Source of the DNA: Candidatus Streptomyces philanthi
GTDB lineage: Bacteria; Actinomycetota; Actinomycetes; Streptomycetales; Streptomycetaceae
Direction: 5' to 3'
DNA: 64,000 bases
NCBI GenBank assembly: GCA_018114805.1
Contig: CP073042.1
Coordinates: forward strand, 6,369,501 to 6,433,500
A program made the translations under genes and the position numbers. Below the pieces are notes generated by a model. That model ran no database searches, was not told where the DNA came from, and was given only the letters and a program-made list of their open reading frames with translations. Below are positions 1-10,455 of this stretch, piece by piece; position 1 is the stretch's first letter, and every line of letters starts with the position of its first letter.

Positions 1-335
1 GGGGACGCCGTGGCGCGTCGGTCGGCGCGGCGGGCGGGGCACTGGTCGGCGGATCGGCCGGCGCGTCGTGCGGTGCCGGGGAGGCGGACATGGCGGGGAA
101 CCTCCGGCACGACGAGGGACGGTCGGGTACGGGCGGGGACCGGCGGCCGGGCCAGCGTCGGGCCGGCGCGCCGCGGGCCAGCGGCTGACACGGTCCCGCT
201 ACGGGTGAGGATCACCTTACCCGGCGCCTGTTCCGGTCCGTCGGCCGGCGGGCGGCCGCGGACCGGAGGCGGCATCCACGTACCGTACGAGAGCGCGGAT
301 CGGCGCGGGCCGGGGCCCGGGTGCAGGATGGCCCT
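1..335. other. Non-coding or undetermined left edge
   Basis: I see no convincing gene here. The open frames are GC-driven and resemble no family. Any gene running in from the left cannot be judged. Confidence 0.4.
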
Positions 336-817
336 GTGAACGGTGAGCACGTGAGCTTCAGGATCCCGCGCGGAGCGTCCGGCTTCTTCCGCCCGCAGGA
401 CGGCCCGTTGCCCGTCACCGACCTCGCCAGCTTCCGTACCGCGCTGTACGCGGCCGCCCGCGTCACCGGGGGTGAGTTGGGGTGGGGTGGAGCGGCAGGC
501 GTACCCCCGCACGTTCCACACGGCGACGGTCACCCACCCCCACGCCACGGACGAGTCCGTCGTCCTCTGCCACGCCCACCACCCCTGGGGTCGCGTTCGC
601 GCGGGAGGACCGGAACTGGTACACCGACGAGTTCCTGGCGCCACCAGAGTGGGCCCACGTCTTCGGTGACCTGGGCTTCACCGTGCTGTCCCGCGCACAG
701 CTCACCACGGCCCTGTCAGCCGTCGACACCTCGGTCCTCACCAGGGCGGAGTGGCGCCAGGTCCGCGCCTACGGCATCACCACACTGGGCGGAGTGCTCT
801 TCAACGCCTGGGCCTGA
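336..817 (+). CDS. Small protein of unknown function, twice frameshifted
   Basis: I do not recognise a function. A continuous protein of about 160 residues is recovered by joining three frames: it opens in the GTG frame at 336, shifts near 490 in a G-rich stretch, and shifts again near 585 at a CCCCTGGGG run. It ends with a Trp-rich, soluble-looking tail containing WYTDEFLAPPEWAHVFGDLG. There is no signal peptide or membrane segment. Smooth continuation of sensible composition across three frames argues for one real gene rather than chance frames. GTG at 321 or 351 are alternative starts. The nearest neighbour, a DUF5107 gene on the same strand, begins about 220 bp downstream. Confidence 0.55.
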
Positions 818-1038
818 GACGGGGCGGCCCGACGCCCGGGCCGGGGCGGGAGCGACGGTCGCGCGCCGACAACGCGCTGGTGGCACGGCCACAAGGTGCC
901 GGGCCCGCCGTCAACGCCGCGCAGGGGAATCAACCCCACCCCCCTAAAGCCCTGTTCAGCGGTGCTCACACCATGTTCCATGGTGATCACGCGGTTGCAG
1001 CGAGGCGGTCGCGGGTGTAAGGACTGAGAGAGGCAGTA

Positions 1039-3158
1039 GTGGTAACGAGCGTGCGACGCACCACCCTCACCCTTCCCGCCGCCGCGCTGGGCCCGGAGAA
1101 CCCGCTGCCCGCTCTGCGCCCGCTGGACGAGGTCCACCGGATCGACGACCACACCCGCGCGGGGCTGCCCGACCAGATGGCCCGGCAGGTCGCGTACGAA
1201 CCGCTGCGCTCGATACTGCCCACCCGCCTGCGCGACGCGTACACCCGAGACCGCGTACCGACCGAGCTGGACGCGATCGTGATCGAGAACGACCGGCTGC
1301 GGGCGACCGTGCTGCCCGGTCTCGGCGGGCGCGTGGCCTCCCTCTTCCACAAGCCGACCGAGCGCGAACTGCTCTACCGCAACCCGGTCCTGCAACCCGC
1401 GGACTTCGCGCTCAACGGCGCCTGGTTCTCCGGCGGCATCGAGTGGAACATCGGCGCCACCGGTCACACTACCCTCTGCTGCGCCCCGTGCACGCGGCGA
1501 CCGTGCCCGCCCCGGACGGCTCCGGCGGCCAGATGCTGCGGCTGTGGGAGTGGGAGCCGCTGCGCGACCTGCCCTTCCAGGTGGACCTGTGGCTGCCGGA
1601 CGGCTCGGACTTCCTGTACGTGGGCGTGCGGGTGCGCAACCCGCACCCGGCGCCGGTGTACTGGTGGTCCAACATCGCCGTCCCGGAGACCGAGCGCACC
1701 CGGGTGCTCGCGCCGGCCGAGGCCGCGTACCACTTCGGTTACGAGCGCGACCTGCGCCGGGTGCCCGTGCCCCGCTGGCGCGGCGTGGACCACACGTACC
1801 CGCTGCGCGGCCCGCACGCGGCGGACTACTTCTACGACGTGCCGGCGGGCGCCCGGCGCTGGATCGCCGCGCTGGACGGCGTCGGGCACGGCCTCGTACA
1901 CACCTCGACCGACCTGCTGCGGGGCCGCAAGCTGTTCCTGTGGGGCGCCGGCAGCGGCGGCCGGCGCTGGCAGGACTGGCTCACCGAGCCCGGCACCGGC
2001 GGCTACGCCGAGATCCAGGCCGGACTGGCCCGCACCCAGCTCGAACACGTACGGCTCGGCGCCGAAGAGGACTTCAGTTGGCTGGAGGCGTACGGTCCGC
2101 TGAGCGCCGATCCGACCACCGTGCACGGCGACGACTGGGCCGCGGCGCGCGGCGCAGTCGTCGAGCGACTGGCGCGGGCGCGGCCCCGGGCCGACGTCGA
2201 GGCCGCGTACCAGGCGTGGCTGCCGAGCGCCGACACCGAGCCCGACGAGGTGCTGGCCAGCGGTTCGGGGTGGGGCGCCCTGGAGGTGGAGCGCGCCGGG
2301 TACGCGCTGCCGGGCACGCCGTTCGCGCCCGGCTCGCTGGGGGCGGACCAGCAGCCGTGGCGCGAACTGCTGCGCACCGGCTCGCTGCCGGCGCCCGAGC
2401 CGGCGACACCGCCCGGCACCTCGCTCGTCTCCCGGCCCTGGCGCGAACTCCTGGAGACCGCCGACGCGGACGTGCTGGTGGACCCGCACCTCAAGTACCA
2501 CCTCGGGGTGGCCCAGTGGCACGAGGGCGACCGCTCGCAGGCCGTACGGAGCTGGGAGCGGGCCATCGAGATCAGTGACTGGTGGCCCGTCCTCCGCTGC
2601 CTGGCCGTCGCCGACCAGACGGACAGCCACCCGCACCGCGCCGCCGACCGCTGGCTCGCCGCGTTCCACGGTGTGGTGGGGGAGTCGCGCGAGCGGTACG
2701 GAGAGGGCGGCGACGGCGGCGCCACGGCGGCCGACCTGGAGGCCGGTGCGGAAGGCGGTGACGAGGGCGGCGCCGAGTGGCGGGCCGCGCTCGCCGGGCT
2801 CGGGCGCGAGGCGGTGACCGCGCTCCTGGCAGTGGGCCGGGCGGCACAGGCGCGGGACGTGCTGGCCGCGCTGCCGGCGGCGGTGCGCGCCCGTGGCCGG
2901 TTCGTCCTGCTCACGGCCCAGGTGCTGGTCGCGGACGGCGACGCGGCGGGCGCCCGCGCCCTGTTCGACGCCGGCTTCGAGGTGGACGACCTGCGCGAGG
3001 GCGACGAGTCGCTGAGCGACACGTGGTTCGCCGTGGCCGAACGGCTGGTGGCCGCCGACCCGGAGTCGGCCGGGCTCGACGCCGACGCGCTGCGGGCCCG
3101 CGCCAGGGAGCTGCACCCGCTGCCCGACCCCTACGAGTTCCGCATGCGGCCCGCCTGA
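1039..3158 (+). CDS. DUF5107 domain protein with TPR-like C-terminal part
   Basis: A large cytoplasmic protein of about 700 residues. The N-terminal half carries the DUF5107 signature: a PGLGGRVASLFHKPTERELLY stretch, then GGIEWNIGATGH, then YWWSNIAVPE. This resembles galactose-mutarotase-like beta-sandwich proteins. The C-terminal half is Ala- and Glu-rich, helical and TPR-like (LKYHLGVAQWHEGDRSQAV and following), as is usual in this family. The GTG start at 1039 follows GAGAGAGGCAG. The frame changes once, near 1490, consistent with one missing base. Family members are thought to bind or process carbohydrates, but no reaction is established, so a role in sugar metabolism is inference. Confidence 0.85.
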
Positions 3159-3251
3159 CGGCTGGCTCACGCTCGACGGTGGGTCGGGCCGGGGCACGGC
3201 CGGTGGGGGCGCCGCCGGCCTGGTGGGTGGCTCCGGGCCGGCGGAGACGGT

Positions 3252-3287
3252 CGAGCCGGCCGCCGCGTGGACGTGGCGGCCGGCTCG
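3252..3287. terminator. Hairpin terminator between convergent genes
   Basis: A perfect inverted repeat of GAGCCGGCCGCC and its complement around a 10-base loop lies between the DUF5107 gene and the convergent VOC gene. There is no T-run, as is common in Streptomyces. It could serve both strands. Confidence 0.6.
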
Positions 3288-3351
3288 GGGCGTTGGCGCT
3301 CGGAGCGCTCGGGTGTGGTGCGAGGCGCGTGCGGCGCGGGGTGGTGGTTGG

Positions 3352-3711
3352 TCAGGCGGTCGGCTGGGGGTTGCGGTCCACGTACTCGAAGACCGAGCCG
3401 TCCGGGTGCCGGGCGACCAGGTTGCGGCCGATCGGGGTCGGCAGCGGGCCGGCGATGATCTGCGCGCCGACGGCCCTGAGGTCCGACACGGCCGCGTCCA
3501 CGTCCCGCACCGCCAGGGTGGCGGTGACCTTCTTCAGGATCTCCATCTCGGCCGCCGGGCCGCTCATGAGGAAGAAGCAGCCGACCGCGGCCACCGAGAC
3601 GTTGCCCCGCTCGAAGCGCATCGCCTGCGCCCCGGTCAGCTGCTCGTAGACGGCGATCGCGGCGTCCAGATCGGCCACGCACACCCGCAGTGAAGTCCCC
3701 AGAATGTCCAT
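3352..3711 (-). CDS. VOC family (glyoxalase/bleomycin-resistance fold) protein
   Basis: A single-domain protein of 119 residues with the paired beta-alpha-beta-beta-beta layout of the vicinal oxygen chelate superfamily. The first half is LRVCVADLDAAIAVYEQLTG (about residues 8-27). The second half begins with ATLAVRDVDAAVSDL and ends HPDGSVFEYVDRNP, where the Glu in FEYV is at the usual metal-ligand position. The reading frame is intact. VOC proteins include glyoxalases, dioxygenases and drug-binding resistance proteins; nothing here fixes the substrate. It lies just downstream of, and on the same strand as, a methyltransferase gene, so the two may share a transcript. Confidence 0.85.
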   Translation of the reverse strand: MDILGTSLRVCVADLDAAIAVYEQLTGAQAMRFERGNVSVAAVGCFFLMSGPAAEMEILKKVTATLAVRDVDAAVSDLRAVGAQIIAGPLPTPIGRNLVARHPDGSVFEYVDRNPQPTA

Positions 3712-3735
3712 GCCGACGAGCCTAGTTAAGCCAGG

Positions 3736-4561
3736 TCACACGCGACACAGGAGCTGTCCGTGGAGCACGGCGAACCAGCCGTCGGCCGCTGCGCCCCAGG
3801 TCCGCCAGGCGTCGGCCGCTGCCCGCAACTCCTCCTCGGTGGCGTGCCCGCCGGCCACCACGCGCTCCCGGTAGGCGGGTACCAGCGTCCGGTCCGCCCA
3901 CAGCCCGCTCCACCAGGCGCGCTCGTCCGGCGTCGCGTAGCACCAGGTGGCCGCCGACGCCGTGAGGTCGGTGAACCCCGCTCGCCGGGCCCAGGACAAC
4001 AGCCGCCGCCCGGCATCCGGTTCGCCACCGCTGGCGCGGGCCACCGCGCGGTAGGCGGCCAGCCAGGTGTCGAGCGCGGGCACCCGCGGGTACCAGGCCA
4101 TGGCGGCGTAGTCGGCGTCGCGCACGGCCACCACCCCGCCGGGCCGGCACACCCGGCGCATCTCGCGCAGCGCGGCCACCGGGTCCGCCACGTGCTGGAG
4201 CACCTGGTGGGCGTGGACCACGTCGAACGAGGCGTCGGGGAAGTCCAACCGGTAGACGTCGCCGACGGCGTACGTGACGTTGTCGAGGCCGCGCTCGGCG
4301 GCCACGGCCCGCGCCTGGTCGAGCACGGCGCCGGCCGCGTCGACGCCCGTGACCCGGCCCGGCGCGACCCGGGCGCCGAAGTCAGCGGTGATGGTGCCGG
4401 GCCCGCAACCGACGTCGAGCACCGCGCGCCCGGCGGTGAGTTCGGGCAGCAGGTAACCGGCCGAGTTCTTGGCGGTGCGCCAGGTGTGGGAGCGCAGCAC
4501 GGACTCGTGGTGGCCGTGCACGTAGTGCGCGGCGCGGCGTGCCGGTGGGCGTCGAGGGCAT
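3736..4561 (-). CDS. SAM-dependent class I methyltransferase
   Basis: The Rossmann methyltransferase motifs are clear: motif I VLDVGCGPGTITADFG, an acidic residue ending the next strand in VTGVDAAG, then FDVVHAHQVLQHVADPVAALREM and LREMRRVCRPGGVVAVRD. The C-terminal part matches small-molecule methyltransferases of the UbiE/COQ5-like group. I place the start at the ATG at 4561 because GGGAGGTCCGCC lies just upstream. This requires a one-base frameshift near 4530 in a CG-rich stretch. The frame is otherwise intact. The substrate is unknown. Convergence with no upstream gene suggests its own promoter around 4600-4680, where an AT-richer patch lies. Confidence 0.8.
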
Positions 4562-4792
4562 GGCGGACCTCCCGTAACTCCGGTCAGGGCGCGGCGACCC
4601 GAGCGGGCGCCACTCCCGCACCGTACGCCGCCGTCTCGCTGGGCGAGAGAGGTGTCTTGAAATATGAGAGGCGGCACGTCACGGCGGCCCGACCGGACGG
4701 GCTTCGGCGTCGCCTGCCCGCCTGGCCGGGGCCGTCGCTCAGCTCGCCGTCGCGGTCGCCGCCGTCACCGCTGCGGCCGTCGTCACCAGCGG

Positions 4793-6684
4793 TCAGACGT
4801 CGAGCGGGCGGTAGACGCGCAGCGCCTCGTTCACCTTGTCCAGCGTCAGACCGCGCGGGGCGCGCGTGACCTCGCCGTCGTACGCCAGGTCGGTGCCCTC
4901 CGGGATCCCGTCCACGCGCAGGTGGCGCAGCCGGGCCTCCGCGTGGACGGGGGAGCGGCGCAGGAAGCCGAGCAGCGCGGCCGACATGAGCCGGACGCGG
5001 GGCAGCCGGCCGCCGTGCACCATGCGCACGTCGAGCAGGCCGTCTGCGAGGTCGTGCCGGCTGGCCGGGGCCGAACCCACCCCGCGGTACGAGCAGTTGC
5101 CCACGAAGAGCATCCACACCGCGCGCCGCTTGCCGTTGATGACCAGGTCGAGCGGCTCCGCCGTGCGCAGCACCTGGGCCGCGGCCAGCACCTCCGCCGC
5201 CCAACTGCCCACCCGTCCCGACTAGCGCTCGCGGATGCGCACCATCTCCGGGTAGCAGCCGATGCTGAAGGTGTTCACGTAGTGTGTGGCCGTCGCCGTG
5301 GCCGCCCCGTCGGCTGTGAACCGCGCCAGGTCGACCGCGACCGCCTCGCCCGAGGTCACCGCCCGGCAGGTGTCGTCGACGGTCTCCAGGCCCAGGTCGT
5401 ATGCGAAGTGGTTGAGCGTTCTGCCGGGCAGCACCGCCAGCGGCAGCCCCTCGCGCGCGGCCACCGTCGCCGCGGCGCTGACCGTGCCGTCGCCGCCGCA
5501 CACCCCGAGCGCGCCGCCGACCTCGGCGGCCCGGCGCGCGGCCTTCTCGAACAGCTCGATCAGCGAGGGCGGTTCGGCGTCGGGTGCCGTGGGGGACTCG
5601 GCCGCGCCACTGGCGCGCCCGTCGGCCGCCGCCCGCGCCCGCTCGTCCTCCGGGACCAGGTCGGGCTCCGGGTCCGGCGTGAAGGTCCAGAACTCGGCCT
5701 CGGGCAGCGCCTCGCGGATCGGGCCCAGCGGGTCGGCGCGCGGCGGCCACACGCTGGTGGCGCCCGAACCGGAGTTGGCCACCACGATCAGGCCCCGGCA
5801 GCGCGGCAGCGCCGGGGCGTCCGTGCGGGGGGCGCGGCGGGCGCCAACTGGGACCGGGTGGGCACCAGGCCGCGCACGGCGAGCGCCGCGCCGGCGCCGA
5901 GGGCCGAGCCCACCAGGACGTCGCTGGGGTAGTGCGCGCCGGTGTAGACGCGCGAGAAGGCCACCGACGCGGCGATCGGCGCCACCACGGCGCCCCAACG
6001 CGGCGACTCGAGGGCCACCCCCACGGCGAAGGCGGCGGCCGACGCGGAGTGCCCGGATGGGAAGGAGGTGGTGATGGGCTGCCGACGCAGCCGGCGGACC
6101 ATCGGGACGACGGGCACCAGCGGCCTGGTCCGCCGCACCGAGCGCTTGGCCACCGTGTTGACCGTCAGTGACGCCAGGGCGAGCGAGGCCACGCCACGCA
6201 CCGCGGCCCGGCGCGTGGGGCGGTGCCCGGTGGCCGCCATGCCCGCCGCCAGGGCCAGCCACAGCCGTCCGTGGTTGGCGCTGTGACTCAGCCGGGGCAG
6301 CACGCGCTCGGCGCCCGGCCAGTGCCGGGACGCCACCGCCTGGAAGAGCTTCTTGTCGAGCCCGACCAGCCAGTGGTCGGCGGCGGGGCGGCCCGGCACG
6401 GGGGTGAGGTCGGTCACCGCGGCGGCCCGCGTCGCCCGGGCGCCCCGCCACGGCGCGCGGCGCGCACCGCGCCACCGCTCGGCCGCCGCGGCGGCGCGCG
6501 ACAGCGGGCCACCCGGCGCGCCGACCACGGCCGACAGGGCGAGTGGGCCGGCCGGTCGCGGGCGGGCCGGCCACGAGGGCCGGCCACCCGTGCGCCCGGG
6601 CAACGCCCACGCCGCCGGGCCCGACGCCCGGGCGCTCCCGCGCGACCGGCGCGCCGCGCCCCATCTCCCGCCCTGACCTGCCAT
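4793..6684 (-). CDS. Bifunctional PAP2 phosphatase / diacylglycerol kinase-like protein
   Basis: An N-terminal PAP2 (type 2 phosphatidic acid phosphatase) domain is fused to a C-terminal DagK/YegS-type lipid kinase, a known Streptomyces architecture. PAP2 motifs are KRSVRRTRP, SFPSGHS and SRVYTGAHYPSD; kinase motifs are NSGSG, CGGDGTVSAA and LPGRTLNHFAYDLG. The protein probably interconverts phosphorylated and free lipids at the membrane. The ATG start at 6684 follows GAAGGAGTCACGC. The frame shifts near 5825 at a GGGGGG run between the domains. An in-frame TAG at 5222-5224 interrupts the kinase domain between RIRER and SGRVGSWAAEV, a position consistent with Trp. If real, the stop removes about 143 residues. 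Confidence 0.85.
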
Positions 6685-6847
6685 GCGTGACTCCTTCGTT
6701 GAACCTGGGCGTGGCCGCGCCACGGCTGCCCCGCCTACCCAGCGCCGGCCAGCGTAGGCCGGACCGGTGTGTCGGCGCTGGTCAGGGCGGGCCCGGCTGG
6801 GCGGGGAGAGGGTCGCCGCCGGGCCGATGGCGGGCTGGGAGCGGGCG

Positions 6848-7375
6848 TCAGCCGGCACCGGGCCCACCCGTGGGGCCACCGCCGAACCCGTCCGTTCGGT
6901 AGTGGCTGACGTGCCCGTCCGCGGGGCCGCCGGGTCCCTCGGGGCCGCCCGGGTGGGCGTCGGTGGGCATGGCTCGGCTGACGTCCGCGAGAGCCGAACC
7001 CGGGTCGTGCCGCTCGGCGAGGTCCCCCAGGCTCACCATGCCGAGCGGCTGGCCGTTCTCCACCACGGGGAGCCGGCGGACGGCGTGCCGGCGCATGAGG
7101 TGTACCGCCTCGGACACCGGGGTGTCGGTGGTCACCATGACCGGCTCGGGCGTACAGATCGCGCGGCAGCTCACGGTGAGGGGGTCGGCTCCGTCGGCGA
7201 CCGCGCGCACCGTGATGTCGCGGTCCGTCAACACCCCGAGCACCCGTCCGTGCTCGGTGACGAGGACGTCTCCGATGTCCCTGGCGCGCATGAGTTGGGC
7301 GGCCTCCACCAGTGAGGCGTCCGGCGAAACCGCCGTCACCCGTGGGGTCATCACCTGCCGTACGTTCTGTGCCAT
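6848..7375 (-). CDS. CBS domain protein
   Basis: An intact protein of 175 residues with two CBS motifs in tandem. The first begins VRQVMTPRVTAVSPDASL and includes GDVLVTEHGRVLGVLTDRDI. The second is EPVMVTTDTPVSEAVHLM with RRLPVVENGQPLGMVSLGDL. Paired CBS domains form a Bateman module that binds adenosyl ligands such as AMP, ATP or SAM and acts as an energy or redox sensor. A Gly/Pro-rich tail follows (from about residue 140). No catalytic domain is attached, so it probably acts on a partner. Stand-alone Bateman proteins are numerous in Streptomyces, often with stress regulons. The neighbouring lipid enzyme is on the same strand about 160 bp downstream. Confidence 0.9.
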   Translation of the reverse strand: MAQNVRQVMTPRVTAVSPDASLVEAAQLMRARDIGDVLVTEHGRVLGVLTDRDITVRAVADGADPLTVSCRAICTPEPVMVTTDTPVSEAVHLMRRHAVRRLPVVENGQPLGMVSLGDLAERHDPGSALADVSRAMPTDAHPGGPEGPGGPADGHVSHYRTDGFGGGPTGGPGAG

Positions 7376-7760
7376 CTCGCTCCGCCTTGTCTGTAGCCGT
7401 GGGGCGTGGCTCCGCGCCCCGCTGCTCTGGGCTCCCGCCCCGGACCTGGCCCGTCCGGGCCCATCGCCGGGCGCGAGTACCCGGGGGCCGCCCGGTCACA
7501 CGGGAGGCCGATGTCAGCGCGGCGACGCCGCGCCCGGGCTCGCACGCCGGCGAGCCCCGGCACGGGGTCGTGGGTGCGGGGGGTGTGCCCGCGTGGCGCG
7601 CGGAGGCCGTACGCGGTGGGTGTGCGAGGCGCGTGGGTGTGGCGCGTGTGCGCGGGGTGGGCGGGCGCGGCGTAGGCGGTACGCGGGTTTGGACGCGCTG
7701 GGAGGAGGGGACCCGGGCGCTGGCTGAGGGGCCATCCGCCGGCGCGGTGTGCGCCGGCGG

Positions 7761-7796
7761 GCGCCGGGCGCGGGTGTCAGGGCCCGCGCCCGGCGC
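7761..7796. terminator. Strong 14-bp stem hairpin
   Basis: GCGCCGGGCGCGGG pairs perfectly with its complement across an 8-base loop. A second perfect 9-bp stem (CCGCCGGCG, 7736-7760) lies directly upstream. No gene ends nearby on either strand, so a role in termination or in insulating divergent promoters is inference. Confidence 0.4.
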
Positions 7797-7802
7797 GTTG
7801 CC

Positions 7803-7847
7803 GGGCCACCACGCTCCGGGCCACAACGGGCTGGGCCACTACGGGCT
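7803..7847 (+). repeat. Three imperfect 15-bp tandem repeats (GGGCCACnACGGGCT)
   Basis: GGGCCAC recurs with a 15-base period at 7803, 7818 and 7833. In one frame this would encode a GHxGL pentapeptide repeat, but no gene around it is convincing. Confidence 0.6.
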
Positions 7848-7944
7848 AGGCCGCCGACGCCGCGTACGCCTGACCCAGGGGTGTGACCGGTGGCGGCGCG
7901 CACCGGCAGCGCGGGCGGGGACAGGTGTGGGGACAATGGGGCGC

Positions 7945-8533
7945 ATGGCTGAGACGAGGGAAGAACACCGGGTGGCGCAGCGGCACCGCGAGGCCGTCGA
8001 ACTCTTCACCGAGCGCGTGCACGCCGTCGGCGACGGGCAGTGGTCCGCTCCCACGCCGTGCGCCGAGTGGTCCGTGCGGGACCTGGTGAACCACCTGACG
8101 GCCGAACAACTGTGGGTGCCGCCCCTGGTCCGCGACGGCTCCACCATCGAGGAGCAGGGTGACCGCTTCGACGGCGACCAGTTGGGTGACGACCCCGTGG
8201 CGACCTGGGACCGCGGCGGCCGAGGGGGCGCTCGCCGCGTTCGCCGAGCCGGGCGCCCTGGAGCGGACCGTGCGCCTCTCCTCGGGCACGGACAGTGCGC
8301 TGGCCTACTGCTCCCAGATGACGATGGACGCCGTCGTGCACGCGTGGGACCTGTCCCGGGCGATCGGCGCGGACGAACAACTGCCACGGGAGCTGCTGGA
8401 CTTTGCCGTACGCGAGGTCTCGCCGTACGCCGCGGACCTGGCGCGCACCGGTCTGTTCGCCCCGGCCGTTACCCCGCCGCCGGGCGCCGACGTGCAGACC
8501 AAGCTGCTGTCCCTGCTGGGGCGGCGCCCCTGA
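7945..8533 (+). CDS. TIGR03086-type / maleylpyruvate isomerase N-terminal-like metal-binding protein
   Basis: About 195 residues with the DinB/MDMPI four-helix fold seen in mycothiol-dependent enzymes of actinobacteria. The signatures are WSAPTPCAEWSVRDLVNHL near residue 30 and MTMDAVVHAWDLSRAIGAD in the second half; the His residues of NHL and VHAWD match the metal site. The ATG at 7945 is used; another in-frame ATG lies at 7936. The frame breaks once near 8210 (WDR to AAAEGALAAF). Most such proteins have no known substrate, and a link to mycothiol or thiol detoxification is by family only. Confidence 0.75.
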
Positions 8534-8633
8534 GCGGGCCCGAGTCGCCGAGCGGCGCGCGCCCGGCTGTCCGGCGTAGGCCGGCGCGTTCCCGCGCGAT
8601 CCGGCGCCGCGCCGGTCGGCGCGTGAGTGGCCG

Positions 8634-9182
8634 CTACCTGCCCCCCGACACCCGGCTGAACTCCGCCAGGAACGCCTCGTTGAACGCGGGCAGGTCGTCC
8701 GGCTTGCGGCTGGTGAGCAGCACGTTCGGGCCGCCCGAGCAGACCTTGACCTTCTCGTCCACCCACTCGCCACCGGCGTTGCGGATGTCGGTACGCAGGC
8801 TGGGATACGAGGTGAGGGTGCGGCCCCGCACGACGTCGGCCTCGACCAGTGTCCACGGCGCGTGGCAGATCGCCGCGACCGGCTTGCCGGCCGCGAAGAA
8901 GTCCCGGACGAACGCCACCGCCTTCTCGTCCTGCCGTAGCGCGTCCGGGTTGGCTACGCCGCCGGGCAGCACCAGGCCGTCGAAGGTCTCGATGTCGGCC
9001 TCGCCGACGAGTTCGTCCACCGGGAAGGTGTCGGCCTTGTCGAGGTGGTGGAACGCCTGGACCTTGCCTGAGGCGGTGGAGAGCAGGGCCGGGGTGCCCC
9101 CCGCGGCCCGTACGGCCTCCCAGGGGTCAGTCAGTTCGACCTGCTCGACGCCCTCGGGAGCGGTGAGAAACGCGACTCGCAT
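8634..9182 (-). CDS. DJ-1/PfpI family protein (class I glutamine amidotransferase-like)
   Basis: An intact protein of 182 residues. The hallmark nucleophile elbow AAICHAPW carries the Cys, with the Glu-type acid residue in the LVLPGGVANPD region; FVRDFFAAGKPVAAICHAPW and TSYPSLRTDIRNAGGEWVDE are typical of the PfpI/YhbO subgroup. Members are described as proteases, chaperones or deglycases acting on glyoxal-modified molecules, and are often part of stress regulons. The ATG at 9182 follows GAGAGGTACTTCCCC. A SigB-type sigma factor gene is divergently transcribed about 475 bp away, which fits a general-stress role (inference). Confidence 0.9.
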   Translation of the reverse strand: MRVAFLTAPEGVEQVELTDPWEAVRAAGGTPALLSTASGKVQAFHHLDKADTFPVDELVGEADIETFDGLVLPGGVANPDALRQDEKAVAFVRDFFAAGKPVAAICHAPWTLVEADVVRGRTLTSYPSLRTDIRNAGGEWVDEKVKVCSGGPNVLLTSRKPDDLPAFNEAFLAEFSRVSGGR

Positions 9183-9657
9183 GGGGAAGTACCTCTCTGA
9201 TCTGGTGCCGGCTCTGCTCCGTTGCCGGGGCGCAGGCCCGCTGGGTTGCTGGATTGCTGCGTTGCTCTGGTGTTGTGGGTGTTGTGGCGGTCTGTCGCCG
9301 GGTCGCTGGTGCTGTTGCCTGTGTTCCGGTGCGGTTCGGTGCGCCGGACAGGTCATGTGTGCCCCCGCTCCCTCGATAGTTGCTCGACGCCGTGTACGCC
9401 AATCGAGGGGCTTCGTCCGACGAGGCGCCGGTCCGCCCGGACACCCGCTCTTCCGACTTCCCAGGGAACCCGGGTTTGCCCGCGCGGACCCTCGGGCACC
9501 CGAAGGACTGTGCTTCGGACCGGACGCACAACCCGCGGGAGGGCCTGGCCACCTGCGCGGGCCCCGTCCGGTCCGCGTGCGCCGCTCCCGCGATGACATC
9601 CCGCTCGTCGTCCCCCACGGCGACGCACCGATGCACTGAACTCAGGGAGAGCGGAAC
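9183..9657. other. Divergent intergenic region
   Basis: About 475 bases between the PfpI gene and the sigma factor gene. It contains a GT-rich stretch with repeated GTTGCTG/GTTGTG words (about 9240-9330), followed by ordinary high-GC DNA. Both promoters should be here. I see no gene I can support. Confidence 0.45.
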
Positions 9658-10455
9658 ATGACGTCCGTACGTGCACGCAAGCGGCACCCGCATGACGACG
9701 CCCCGGACACCTCAGCGGAGTTCCGACGCATCGACGAACTCCCCGACGGCCCGGAGAAGGACACGCTGCGCCAGCGCGTCATCTGCGCCTGGACGCCGAT
9801 GGCCGAGCGCATCGCCGCCACCTACCGCAACCGGGGCGAGAGCGGCGAGGACCTCAAGCAGGTCGCCATGCTCGGCCTGGTCAAGGCGGTCAACCGCTAC
9901 GAGTCGGGCCGTGGCACGGCCTTCGAGAGCTACGCCGTGCCGACCATTGTCGGCGAGGTCAAGCGGCACTTCCGCGACCACCTGTGGAGCCTGCACGTAC
10001 CGCGCCGAGTACAGGAGCTGCGGCAGAAGGTGCGGGCCGCCATCCAGGAACCGACCCGCACCCCCGACGGCCGGCGGCCCTCGGTCGAGGACGTGGCACG
10101 CCACACCGGGCTGTCCGAGGCCGACGTGCGCACCGGCATGGGCGCCCTGGACAGCTTCGCCGCCCTCTCGCTCGACGCCGAGCTGACCGGCGCCGCCGAC
10201 GGCTACTCACTGGTGGACACGCTCGGCGCCCCCGAACCCGACTACGACCGCATCGTGGACCGCGAGGCCGTCAAGCCCAAGCTGAACGCCCTGCCCAAAC
10301 GCGAGCGGCGCATCCTCTTCTACCTGCGCTTCTTCTGCGGTATGACGCAGAGCCGGATAGCCGACCAGCTCGGCATGTCGCAGATGCACGTCTCCCGGCT
10401 CATCAACCGCACCTGCGCTCGGATCGGCGAGCGGGTGATGGCGGACGCCGCGTGA
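9658..10455 (+). CDS. SigB/SigF/SigG-family RNA polymerase sigma factor
   Basis: An intact sigma-70 family protein of 265 residues with regions 2, 3 and 4. Region 2 includes EDLKQVAMLGLVKAVNRYES and SYAVPTIVGEVKRHFRDHLW; region 3 spans about PSVEDVARHTGLSEADV; region 4 ends with a helix-turn-helix, MTQSRIADQLGMSQMHVSRL. This is the general-stress/sporulation type controlled by anti-sigma kinases and anti-anti-sigma factors in Streptomyces. Codon use is typical. No cognate anti-sigma gene is adjacent; the nearest ATPase of that kind is at 53.9 kb beside a second SigF-type gene. Nearby PAS/GAF, ANTAR and hemerythrin genes suggest a stress-response neighbourhood. Confidence 0.93.
   Translation: MTSVRARKRHPHDDAPDTSAEFRRIDELPDGPEKDTLRQRVICAWTPMAERIAATYRNRGESGEDLKQVAMLGLVKAVNRYESGRGTAFESYAVPTIVGEVKRHFRDHLWSLHVPRRVQELRQKVRAAIQEPTRTPDGRRPSVEDVARHTGLSEADVRTGMGALDSFAALSLDAELTGAADGYSLVDTLGAPEPDYDRIVDREAVKPKLNALPKRERRILFYLRFFCGMTQSRIADQLGMSQMHVSRLINRTCARIGERVMADAA

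Larger units (their letters stand above)
7376..7944. other. Long G-rich intergenic region
   Basis: Between the divergent CBS gene and the DinB-like gene lie about 570 bases with strong G over C skew on the plus strand (about 7560-7720). Two perfect hairpins follow (7736-7760 and 7761-7796), then three imperfect 15-bp repeats. I see no supportable gene. Confidence 0.5.

Noticed and set aside
1464..3197. Long minus-strand open frames opposite the DUF5107 gene
   Set aside because: They are antisense products of GC-rich coding DNA with no family features.
7803..7860. GHxGL pentapeptide-repeat protein
   Set aside because: Three imperfect repeats only, no start or domain around them; most likely intergenic.
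9380..9661. Small protein upstream of the sigma factor
   Set aside because: Composition follows the local GC only and no ribosome site or homologous motif is visible.
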